Of a stretch of 5,571 bases of DNA, positions 1 through 5,571 are shown one piece after another. This DNA is from Verrucomicrobiota bacterium (GTDB lineage: Bacteria > Verrucomicrobiota > Verrucomicrobiia > Limisphaerales > CAIQOK01), in the NCBI GenBank assembly GCA_025363535.1, contig JANYDP010000042.1, positions 1-5,571 on the forward strand, in the 5' to 3' direction. The notes below the pieces were generated by a model that was not told the origin of the DNA, ran no database searches, and saw only the letters and a program-made list of their open reading frames with translations. Numbering within the stretch: position 1 is the first letter of the stretch; every line of letters starts with the position of its first letter. A program made the translations under genes and the position numbers.

Positions 1-912
1 TGCCGCGCGCACTTCTTCCACCGTGCCGCGCACGCCGACTTCGAGCGGATTCACATTTCCCATCAGGCACATGCGGTCGCCCACGCGTGCCTTCACTTCG
101 GCGATGTCGGTCTGCTTGCCCCAGTTCAGCACGTTGAAGCCGCAGTCGGGCAGATGATCGAGGCGCGCCTGCACTTCGGCGTCGTTGTGATAGAGCTTCA
201 CCCAGTCCGCCGGAAACGCGTCGCAAATGCGCTTGAGATACGGATGGCAAAATTCCTTGTAATGCTCCTCGTTCACGAAGCCCACGATGTCGTCGAGGAT
301 GAAAATGCCTTCGGCCTGGTTGCCCATCGCCTTTTGCTGCGCCTTGAGCCAGTCAATCGTCAGGCGCGTGGTGAGGTCGAGGAGTTTGTGCGCCCACTCG
401 GGTTTTTCCACGAGGTCAATCATCAGGTCGGTCGTGCCGCGCACGAAACCGGCGGTGCACATCGGCCCGCGCGACGTGACGAACGGCTGCACTTCGCCGA
501 GGTCGGCGATGCGCTGGCGGTGCATCCGCATCCGGTGCAGCGTGAGGCCCATGAACGCGTCGTTCTCCACTTCGTATTCGGGAAATTTCTCGAGGTCCTC
601 GATGTTGTAGAGCGTGTGGTATTCGCTGGGCGTATTGTCCTGCCAGAATTTTATCTTCGAGCCGAGCGCGGACGGTTCGGCGGCCATGCCGTATTCCATC
701 CACCACGACGGCACCATGATGATGTCGGGAAATTCCTCGTTGACCTTTTTGTTCGATTGGAACCACAGCTCCGGGTCGAGGAAATAATCCATGTGCTTGA
801 TACCGAGATGGCCGGGAATCCACGGGCTGTCCACGATCATCGCCATCGGGATTTGGTCGAGCTTTTCGAGGCGCGCGGCCTTCTTGAAAATGTTCCATTG
901 TTCGGGTCTCAT
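1..912 (-). CDS. Uroporphyrinogen decarboxylase (UroD)-fold family protein, 3' end cut off by window edge
   Basis: The reading frame opens at ATG 912-910 and is still open after 304 codons at base 1. Family features seen: a GPMCTAGFVRGTTDLMID stretch (residues 149-166), matching the 'GP..... RGTE..L.D' region of UroD-like proteins; a DD-x-(V)-G segment followed by EEHYKEFCHPYLKRI (207-229); and a C-terminal LYHNDAE...GFNVLNW...GDRMCLMGNVNP (240-289) like the family's 'HSCG...D.LNP...G.r..l.GgidP' region. The family includes haem-pathway UroD and cobamide-dependent methyltransferases (MtaA/MtbA type). The usual H-x-C zinc site reads H242-N-D244 here, so the thiol-activating Cys is missing, and the Arg-rich N-terminal substrate loop of true UroD is not seen. 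It is therefore probably neither a standard methyltransferase nor HemE. Family members are usually about 340-380 residues, so some 40-70 C-terminal residues lie outside the window. No Shine-Dalgarno precedes the ATG. It is separated by 133 bp from the UxaA gene upstream and could be co-transcribed or have its own promoter. Its substrate is unknown. Confidence 0.88.
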   Translation of the reverse strand, partial: MRPEQWNIFKKAARLEKLDQIPMAMIVDSPWIPGHLGIKHMDYFLDPELWFQSNKKVNEEFPDIIMVPSWWMEYGMAAEPSALGSKIKFWQDNTPSEYHTLYNIEDLEKFPEYEVENDAFMGLTLHRMRMHRQRIADLGEVQPFVTSRGPMCTAGFVRGTTDLMIDLVEKPEWAHKLLDLTTRLTIDWLKAQQKAMGNQAEGIFILDDIVGFVNEEHYKEFCHPYLKRICDAFPADWVKLYHNDAEVQARLDHLPDCGFNVLNWGKQTDIAEVKARVGDRMCLMGNVNPLEVGVRGTVEEVRAA

Positions 913-1045
913 AAAGGATTTGGAGGCAGAGGATAGGCGCGGGAAATTCGAAGCGCAATGCGATGTTTATCGCTTCAATCCAAAACGAAACCGTTTGGTT
1001 TCAAAGGCCCGGCCGGGCTGGGAGCCGTTGCCGAAAATACCCGGG
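913..1045 (-). promoter_or_regulatory. Intergenic region with palindromes upstream of the UroD-like gene
   Basis: This 133-bp gap separates the UxaA large subunit from the UroD-like gene and holds several dyads. GAAACC-GTTT-GGTTTC at 987-1002 is a perfect 6-bp inverted repeat. GCGAT-GTTT-ATCGC at 960-973 is a perfect 5-bp inverted repeat, nested within GAAGCG (950-955) and CGCTTC (971-976). GCCCGGCCGGGC at 1007-1018 is a perfect 12-bp palindrome. The CGAAACCGTTTGG core overlaps the first dyad and loosely resembles LacI/GalR-family operators, but matches only about half of that consensus. No convincing -35/-10 pair was found on the minus strand. The region could carry an operator for the UroD-like gene; this is inference only. 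Confidence 0.3.

Positions 1046-1055
<10 letters not shown>
1034..1055 (-). terminator. Weak terminator-like hairpin overlapping the UxaA stop codon
   Basis: Read on the minus strand, CCGGG-CGTGA-CCCGG forms a 5-bp GC stem whose loop contains the TGA stop of the UxaA large subunit. It is followed by GTATTTTC, a short T-rich stretch. A larger inverted repeat, GTTGCCG (1027-1033) with CGGCAAC (1053-1059), encloses it. The stem is short and the T-run is interrupted, so this is at most a leaky terminator between the UxaA and UroD-like genes. Confidence 0.22.
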
Positions 1056-2270
<1,215 letters not shown>

Positions 2271-2278
<8 letters not shown>

Positions 2279-2600
2279 ACGCAGAATTGGTGTCGGTTGG
2301 TGTGCCGGAATGAAGGTCGAGCGTGCCGGAACGGTCGTCGAGATCACTGGCGAGATTGTGCAAGTGAACCCAAGCGCCACGCTGAATCGGCTTTGTCGCG
2401 TGACCAATGCGCACGCCAAATTTCATCACAGCTTCATTCGCCGCGATGTTGCGCAACGCAACTTTGTGACCGCGCTCAATTTTTCCCAGCGCGACAATTT
2501 CCTGGCAGGTCGCACCGATGACTTCAATCGAACCCGCCGCCGCGTCGTCCATCAGTGTGGCGACGTTGTCTTGCGGGTGGATTTGAAAAGCGCTAGGCAT
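2271..2600 (-). CDS. SAF-domain small subunit of a split UxaA-type dehydratase
   Basis: This 109-residue protein matches the N-terminal SAF domain of altronate dehydratase, which exists as a separate small subunit in two-gene systems such as SuyA of sulfolactate sulfo-lyase. Visible signatures are FQIHPQDNVA (residues 5-14), GHKVALRNIAANEAVMKFG (44-62), IGHATKPIQRG (65-75) and the terminal HLHNLAS (79-85) that follows the family 'G.hVH.HNL' pattern. In fused enzymes this domain precedes the catalytic part; together the two polypeptides total 519 residues, close to the roughly 500 of fused UxaA. The ATG at 2600-2598 is fixed by an in-frame TAA two codons upstream. No Shine-Dalgarno is present. 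The stop TGA (2273-2271) overlaps the large-subunit start. The gene begins 21 bp after a REP-like inverted pair, leaving no room for a promoter outside that repeat, so it may depend on read-through from MR1 or on a promoter inside the repeat. Confidence 0.92.
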
Positions 2601-2621
2601 GAGTTATGGCGCGACAGCGTC

Positions 2622-2699
2622 TTGAACTGCGCCAGCCCTCTGGCGCTTTGAGTGTGGTGGTTGCGCGGAGAAAAGCGCCAGGGGGCTGGCGCAGTCCAA
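2622..2699. repeat. REP-like inverted pair (palindrome of palindromes, REPIN/BIME-like)
   Basis: Two 28-bp arms, 2622-2649 and 2672-2699, are inverted complements of each other with one mismatch and one G-T pair, separated by 22 bp. Each arm is itself a hairpin: GCGCCAG-CCCT-CTGGCGC (2629-2646) and GCGCCAG-GGGG-CTGGCGC (2675-2692). Two head-to-head REP-type hairpins form a long inverted repeat of the kind called REPIN or BIME, which elsewhere is spread in trans by RAYT (TnpA-REP) transposases. Such elements often sit between genes of an operon and affect mRNA stability or termination. I infer from recollection, without a search, that related GC-rich inverted repeats are dispersed in verrucomicrobial genomes. 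No RAYT gene lies in this window. Confidence 0.8.
2671..2692 (-). terminator. Candidate intrinsic terminator after MR1, formed by one REP arm
   Basis: On the minus strand, 43 bp downstream of the MR1 stop, a GCGCCAG-CCCC-CTGGCGC hairpin (7-bp GC stem, 4-nt loop) is followed immediately by TTTTCT. This is a compact rho-independent terminator shape, though the U-tract is short. The downstream half of the REP pair forms a similar hairpin with no T-run. Termination here would uncouple MR1 from the SAF/UxaA genes; partial termination would lower their expression. Confidence 0.45.
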
Positions 2700-2734
2700 A
2701 ACCTTGCGGAAATTCGAATGGTTCTTAAAACAAA

Positions 2735-3853
2735 TCATGCCTTGGTGATTTTGTGTTCGACGCAGGTGTCGTCCATCGCGTCCCAGTCCAGTTCTACGCC
2801 GATGCCAGGCTTTTGCGGGACGTGCGCGATGCCATTTTTATCAATCGGATATTTGTCCTTCATCGGAAAACGGAACGGTTCTTCCGGAACGAGCAACTCG
2901 AAGTATTCGCAGTTCTTGATCGCGCAACTGACATGCAGGTTTGCCATGTCCATGAAACCCATCGTCGTGCAATGGATTTCGCAACGCAAGCCGTGAGCCT
3001 CGGCCAGATGCGCGATCTTGAGCGTGCCAGTGACGCCCGCCTTCCACGAAACGTCGGCGCGCACGATATCCACGGCGTTAAAGGCAATGGCTTGCGCCAC
3101 ACCCCAAGGCCCACCGCGTGTCGTCTCCGTGCCGGCAATCGGGATGTCGAGCGCAGCACAGAGCTTGGCATATTTCACGAGTTCAAAATCGCGGAACGGT
3201 TCTTCAAACCAGTGGTAATTCAACTTCTCCAGATCACGTCCGACGCAGATGGCTTCTTCGAGCGAATAGTCCGCGACCGGGTCGGTCATCAGCACATAGT
3301 CCGGCCCGGCGGCTTGGCGAAGCGCGCGGTGGATTTCCATGTCCTTCCGCCACGGACCGGGCGGATGCGCTTTGTAGGCGGTGAATCCGCGCTTCTTGTA
3401 GGCGCGCAGTTGCTTCACATAATCCCCGGTCTTCGGCAAAAACAAACTGCTCGCGTAAACCGGCAGGCTCGTGCGGCATTCACCGATGAATTGATAGAGA
3501 GGCAATCCGGCGGCTTGCGCGGCGATGTCCCACAGCGCCACGTCGATTGGGCCGGGCAGATAAACAGGAAAGAACGTCAGATGCCGGTCAATCGTCCACA
3601 GCTCATGCCAGATGGCTTCACGTTCCGTGACGCGGCGACCGAGAACGACCGGCGCGATGGTCTCGTGCAAATGCGCCTGCGTGACGATGCTCGAACGCGC
3701 AGCGAGCGCGGTGGCATGGCCGCAGATGCCCGCGTCGGTGTGAACACGCAGCACAACGACATCCCAGTTCATCGGACTGCGCCCGGTGCGCGAGGAATCG
3801 AACAGGGATTCTTTGCGCTGACAGCGCCAGGTTTCGAGCTTGGTGATTTTCAT
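2735..3853 (-). CDS. Enolase-superfamily (mandelate racemase/muconate-lactonizing-like) enzyme MR1, probable sugar-acid dehydratase
   Basis: This 372-residue protein has the two-domain enolase-superfamily layout: an N-terminal capping domain (about 1-125) and a C-terminal modified TIM barrel. Probable Mg ligands are D191 (LMTDPV), E217 (WFEEPF) and E243 (AGTET). The His-Asp base pair is D267 (VRADV) with H294 (CEIHC). The opposite acid/base site reads K161-A-H163 (AYKAHP) instead of the K-x-K common in the mandelate racemase group. A Glu in NCEYFE (316 or 319) could match the catalytic Glu of the last strand. The family abstracts the proton next to a carboxylate and in this subgroup often dehydrates acid sugars; the substrate here is unknown. 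The ATG at 3853-3851 starts only 10 bp from the end of the GxxExxY cassette, with the weak AATTGAA as the only upstream purine stretch. The stop is TGA at 2737-2735. It would be tightly spaced behind MR2 if the cassette were absent, so the two genes probably formed an operon. Confidence 0.9.
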   Translation of the reverse strand: MKITKLETWRCQRKESLFDSSRTGRSPMNWDVVVLRVHTDAGICGHATALAARSSIVTQAHLHETIAPVVLGRRVTEREAIWHELWTIDRHLTFFPVYLPGPIDVALWDIAAQAAGLPLYQFIGECRTSLPVYASSLFLPKTGDYVKQLRAYKKRGFTAYKAHPPGPWRKDMEIHRALRQAAGPDYVLMTDPVADYSLEEAICVGRDLEKLNYHWFEEPFRDFELVKYAKLCAALDIPIAGTETTRGGPWGVAQAIAFNAVDIVRADVSWKAGVTGTLKIAHLAEAHGLRCEIHCTTMGFMDMANLHVSCAIKNCEYFELLVPEEPFRFPMKDKYPIDKNGIAHVPQKPGIGVELDWDAMDDTCVEHKITKA

Positions 3854-3858
3854 TTCAA

Positions 3859-4305
3859 TTATTTAACCGCAGAGAATGCAGAGAGCGCAGAGATAAAAAT
3901 TGAAACCAAGCCGATTTTGGATTTTTGTAACTGCTCTGACCATGCGAATTTTCGGATTTCAAACTTGTAAGAACCAAAATTGATGAGCAAACCGTGTTCG
4001 ATACGGGCGGATTTCAGATAGCCGATGATTCGGGCTTCGTGCTCGGGAGAAAGCGTGCGAGCAGTCTTGAGTTCGATGATGAGGCAGTCTTCAACCAAGA
4101 GGTCGGCGATGTATTCGCCAATCAGAGTGCCGTCCTCCTCATAAACATTGATGGGCTGCTGCTGCTTGACCTTTAAGCCTGCCTTAGTCAGACGATGTGC
4201 GAGCGCGTTCTCATAAACTTTCTCCAAATGACCGTGCCCATGATAGACATGTATATCATACGCGGTCTGCCGCACTTGGTCACACAACGATTTGATGTCT
4301 TTCAT
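3859..4305 (-). CDS. GxxExxY protein (PDDEXK_3 family), cargo of an inverted-repeat cassette
   Basis: This 148-residue protein has the diagnostic motif G25-H-L-E28-K-V-Y31, followed by YENALAHRL, then GEYIADLLVED with D68, and IIELK with E78 and K80. The D...ExK arrangement is that of the PDDEXK nuclease-like fold to which Pfam assigns this family. GYLKSARIEHGLLINFG (95-111) completes the domain. The biochemical function of the family is not established. The ATG at 4305-4303 is chosen because the domain begins right after it; a longer in-frame ORF to 4629 only reads MR2 and the terminal repeat out of frame. The residues from about 139 (SALSAFSAVK) are read from the lower terminal repeat, and the TAA stop (3861-3859) lies just outside it. 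The start codon lies 1 bp inside the upper repeat, and AAAGAG in that repeat could be a weak ribosome-binding site. The gene is visibly more AT-rich than its neighbours (24 of 60 bases G or C in 3901-3960), consistent with acquisition. Confidence 0.9.
   Translation of the reverse strand: MKDIKSLCDQVRQTAYDIHVYHGHGHLEKVYENALAHRLTKAGLKVKQQQPINVYEEDGTLIGEYIADLLVEDCLIIELKTARTLSPEHEARIIGYLKSARIEHGLLINFGSYKFEIRKFAWSEQLQKSKIGLVSIFISALSAFSAVK
3863..3900. repeat. Lower terminal inverted repeat of the GxxExxY cassette
   Basis: This 38-bp repeat begins TTAACCGCAGAGAATGCAGA and ends GATAAAAAT. It is built from GCAGAG-type units about 10 bp apart (GCAGAG at 3869, 3879 and 3888). It is transcribed as the 3' end of the GxxExxY gene and encodes its Ser-Ala-Leu-Ser-Ala tail. 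The repeat resembles the widely dispersed 'ENAE/SALSAV' repeats that produce spurious protein tails in Verrucomicrobiota and related genomes; that link is from memory. Confidence 0.85.
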
Positions 4306-4306
4306 A

Positions 4307-4344
4307 ATTTTACTCTTTGTGCTCTTTGCGTTCTCTGCGGTTAA
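4307..4344. repeat. Upper terminal inverted repeat of the GxxExxY cassette
   Basis: On the minus strand this begins TTAACCGCAGAGAACGCAAA and ends GAGTAAAAT. It differs from the reverse complement of the lower copy at 6 of 38 positions, four of them transitions. It supplies the TAA stop of MR2 at its outer edge and sits directly before the GxxExxY ATG at its inner edge, so it probably also acts as that gene's 5' leader. Confidence 0.85.
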
Positions 4345-5426
4345 GCAAAATTCACCAGTTCTTTCAGGGCGTTGTCTTTGAAACTGAAGCCCCAGCCGTC
4401 GCCTTCGTTCGGATACGCGAAACCGTCCTTCATGCGGATGGGATTTGTGATGAGGTCGTCCACCCAGTCGAACGACTCCGCGCCATAGGCATTTGGAACA
4501 GTCATCAGCAACGGCACGTCGTATTCCTTGTAATAGTGAGGCAAAACGGGAATGTGGTGCGCCTGCGCCAACGCCGCCGACGCGCGCCACGCTTCGACGC
4601 TGCCGAGTCGCAGGAGATCGGGCTGCCACAGGTCAATCGCATCGCGACGGATCAATTCGCGTAGCGTGACGGTGTCAAACTCGCGCTCCCCGGTGGCGAT
4701 GGACATACCGGCCTGACGACGCAACTGCGCGTAGCCATCGTAATCAGTGCGGTTCAGAGGCTCTTCAAACCAGGTGATGCGGAGCGGCTGCGCGGAGCGG
4801 GCGAGTTCCAGTGCGGCAGGCAAAATCATGCCTTGGTTCGCGTCCATCATGATGCGGATGTGCGGGCCGACGGCTTCGCGGACTTTCGTCAAGCGTTCGA
4901 CATCGCGCTGAATTTCCAGCGACCCGACTTTGACTTTCACGGAGCGGAAGCCACGTTTGACGTAGCGCGTCACTTCGTCGAGCAATTCCGTATTTGAATA
5001 CGAAAGCCAGCCACCACTGCCATAAAGCGGCACGCGGTCGTGATAAACGCCAAACATTTTCCAGACGGGCACGCCGAGCGTTTTCGCCCACGCATCCCAC
5101 ATGGCTATGTTCACCGAACCCGCCGCCCAGCGATGCAGGCCGACGTTACCGAAATACTCACTCTCCTTTTCGTGATGCACGAGGAATTCGCCGGTGCGGC
5201 TGACTTCGCGACCGATCACCATCGGCGCGATGTCGCGCAACGCACCAAGAATCGCCTGCGGTGAATAGTGGAACGCGAGCAAGTGGCCGTCACCGGTGAC
5301 GCCGTTGTCCAATTCGATACGCGTGACGATGAAGGCGATCTCGGGAATCTGATGCGTGCTATCGGCAATGGGCTGCGACAGCGTCGAGACTGCTTTGAAG
5401 AACGTGATGTTTTTAATCTTCGGCAT
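4341..5426 (-). CDS. Mandelate racemase-group enolase-superfamily enzyme MR2, probable sugar-acid dehydratase or racemase
   Basis: This 361-residue protein aligns along its whole length with mandelate racemase (about 359 residues). All catalytic residues are present and even fall on the same numbers: K164-x-K166 (SVKVKVG), D195 and N197 (MMDANQ), E221 (WFEEP), E247 (ATGE), D270 (WQPD), H297 (LPHYY) and E317 (YGAESFD). K166 and the H297-D270 pair are the two bases either side of the substrate alpha-carbon; D195, E221 and E247 bind Mg. Most members of this group in catabolic clusters are acid-sugar dehydratases, and an adjacent UxaA homologue supports that reading, but the substrate is not determined. 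The ATG at 5426-5424 follows AAGG at very short spacing. It is only 8 bp from an IS5-family end, so its native promoter has been displaced. The stop TAA (4343-4341) is formed by the edge of the GxxExxY cassette. The N-terminus aligns with the family, so the protein is complete. Confidence 0.93.
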   Translation of the reverse strand: MPKIKNITFFKAVSTLSQPIADSTHQIPEIAFIVTRIELDNGVTGDGHLLAFHYSPQAILGALRDIAPMVIGREVSRTGEFLVHHEKESEYFGNVGLHRWAAGSVNIAMWDAWAKTLGVPVWKMFGVYHDRVPLYGSGGWLSYSNTELLDEVTRYVKRGFRSVKVKVGSLEIQRDVERLTKVREAVGPHIRIMMDANQGMILPAALELARSAQPLRITWFEEPLNRTDYDGYAQLRRQAGMSIATGEREFDTVTLRELIRRDAIDLWQPDLLRLGSVEAWRASAALAQAHHIPVLPHYYKEYDVPLLMTVPNAYGAESFDWVDDLITNPIRMKDGFAYPNEGDGWGFSFKDNALKELVNFA

Positions 5427-5464
5427 GTGCCTTAGAGCCTGTTTGAAAATGGCGGAAGATTTTC

Positions 5465-5478
5465 CAATAACGTTATTG
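5465..5478. repeat. 14-bp perfect palindrome inside the IS end
   Basis: CAATAACGTTATTG is a perfect dyad centred at 5471/5472, between the IS tip and the transposase start. It overlaps the -10 element of the outward promoter candidate and lies in the transposase leader. It could bind a regulator or the transposase, or it could be chance. Confidence 0.5.
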
Positions 5479-5503
5479 TACTTTTATGAGCGATTCCGTA
5501 CAA
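5475..5503 (-). promoter_or_regulatory. Outward promoter candidate in the IS end, reading into MR2
   Basis: On the minus strand TTGTAC (5503-5498, 3 of 6 to TTGACA) and TACAAT (5480-5475, 5 of 6 to TATAAT) are separated by exactly 17 bp. A start point near 5468 would give a leader of about 40 nt before the MR2 ATG. The position, in the IS and facing out, is that of the outward promoters by which IS elements drive neighbouring genes. The match is by eye only. Confidence 0.45.
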
Positions 5504-5510
5504 GCTGCGG

Positions 5511-5571
5511 ATGCGTTACACCTCCGACCTGAATGACAGCGAATGGAATTTGATCTCCTATTGTTTTCCCA
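5511..5571 (+). CDS. IS5-family transposase, N-terminal fragment (runs off right edge)
   Basis: The ATG at 5511 opens MRYTSDLNDSEWNLISYCFP, the typical beginning of IS5-family (DUF4096-type) transposases, whose N-terminus follows an 'MRYpSDLTDeeWaLIepLLP' pattern. Only 20 full codons are inside the window. The catalytic DDE domain, if intact, lies beyond it. It is the only gene here on the plus strand and is divergent from MR2. No clear Shine-Dalgarno precedes it; the sequence before the ATG is AAGCTGCGG. Whether the transposase is complete or decayed cannot be told. Confidence 0.82.
   Translation, partial: MRYTSDLNDSEWNLISYCFP

Larger units (their letters stand above)
3863..4344 (-). mobile_element. 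482-bp inverted-repeat-bounded GxxExxY cassette inserted between MR2 and MR1
   Basis: The segment is bounded by 38-bp terminal inverted repeats that match at 32 of 38 positions and contains a single gene, the GxxExxY protein. Both ends start with TTAA, which is self-complementary, so it may be either part of the repeat or a duplicated TTAA target. Removing the element with one TTAA would rejoin MR2's last codons (GTG AAT TTT GCT TAA) to ATAATTGAAATG, the start of MR1, giving a normal operon spacing. No recombinase is encoded, so any movement would need help in trans. A fixed cassette whose flanking repeats arrived separately remains possible. Confidence 0.6.
5435..5571 (+). mobile_element. 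Left end of an IS5-family insertion sequence (cut by window edge)
   Basis: The boundary is inferred from the transposase start at 5511 and from the sequence GAGCCTGTTTGAAAA beginning at 5435, which has the look of an IS5-family terminal repeat. It is preceded by CTTA, and TTAG spans the junction; the IS427-type branch of IS5 targets YTAR or TA, which fits. The exact first base is uncertain by one or two positions. The right end lies outside the window, so neither the matching inverted repeat nor the target duplication can be checked. Confidence 0.65.

Noticed and set aside
913..935. GGAGG at 922-926 as a ribosome-binding site
   Set aside because: It is on the plus strand, while the adjacent UroD-like gene is on the minus strand, so it cannot serve that start.
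154..936. 260-codon open frame on the plus strand
   Set aside because: It is antisense to the UroD-like gene. The protein is composed mainly of repeated Val/His/Arg/Glu codons, typical of the complement of a GC-rich gene, and has no family features.
416..958. 180-codon minus-strand frame overlapping the UroD-like gene
   Set aside because: It is an alternative frame of the same DNA, very rich in Arg, Pro and His with no domain; the UroD-family motifs are in the other frame.
2279..2419. 47-codon N-terminal extension of the UxaA large subunit
   Set aside because: It lies wholly inside the SAF gene in another frame and encodes nothing like the family's N-terminus. The ATG at 2278, coupled to the SAF stop, is more natural.
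3851..3873. Obvious target-site duplication longer than TTAA around the cassette
   Set aside because: Host flanks AATTAT (left) and GCAAAA (right) do not repeat each other. Only the self-complementary TTAA is shared, and that cannot be told apart from the repeat end.
2753..3970. 405-codon open frame on the plus strand
   Set aside because: It is antisense to MR1, whose protein has clear enolase-superfamily motifs. The plus-strand product is Arg/His-rich, has no recognisable domain, and runs through the repeat. It is a GC-bias shadow.
4306..4629. N-terminal 108-codon extension of the GxxExxY frame
   Set aside because: It reads MR2's 3' part and the upper terminal repeat out of frame. The GxxExxY domain starts right after the ATG at 4305.
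5443..5471. TTGAAA at 5443-5448 as -35 of a transposase promoter
   Set aside because: No acceptable -10 follows at 16-18 bp (the best is AATAAC), so the pair is too weak to list.

Overview
The window is GC-rich bacterial DNA. It reads almost entirely on the minus strand as a carbohydrate-acid catabolic cluster that has been remodelled by mobile DNA. The best guess at origin is Verrucomicrobiota or a relative (Planctomycetota and Lentisphaerota are alternatives). This is an inference from three kinds of dispersed repeat (a repeat beginning TTAACCGCAGAG, a REP-like inverted pair with a GCGCCAG stem, and a TTGCCGA heptamer array), the near absence of Shine-Dalgarno sequences, and the gene content. 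No rRNA, tRNA or taxonomic marker is present.

Layout in the direction of transcription, from high to low coordinates. At the right edge, the left end of an IS5-family insertion sequence carries the first 20 codons of a transposase reading out of the window on the plus strand. Eight bases from this IS starts MR2 (5426-4341), an enolase-superfamily enzyme with the whole mandelate racemase catalytic set. Directly at its stop codon lies a 482-bp cassette (4344-3863) with 38-bp imperfect terminal inverted repeats and one gene of the GxxExxY / PDDEXK_3 family. Ten bases further on starts MR1 (3853-2735), a second, divergent enolase-superfamily enzyme. A REP-like inverted pair (2699-2622) that contains a terminator-like hairpin follows. 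Next come the two halves of a split altronate dehydratase (UxaA) homologue: a SAF-domain small subunit (2600-2271) and a large catalytic subunit (2278-1046), overlapping by 8 bp. After a 133-bp gap with several palindromes, a uroporphyrinogen-decarboxylase-fold protein (912 to beyond base 1) runs off the left edge.

How the genes may work together: MR-type enolase-superfamily enzymes and UxaA-type Fe-dependent enzymes both commonly dehydrate sugar acids (aldonates, uronate-derived acids, aldarates). Two of the former next to one of the latter suggest breakdown of an acid sugar, perhaps a plant or algal polysaccharide component. The substrates cannot be read from the sequence. The UroD-like protein lacks the Cys expected at the His-x-Cys site of cobamide methyltransferases and does not look like a haem-pathway enzyme; its job here is open.

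The most interesting features are the inverted-repeat-bounded GxxExxY cassette, which has TTAA at both ends and whose in silico removal closes the gap between two enzyme genes exactly; a heptanucleotide repeat just inside the start of the UxaA large subunit that could shift its frame; and the IS5 end that supplies a promoter-like sequence reading into MR2.
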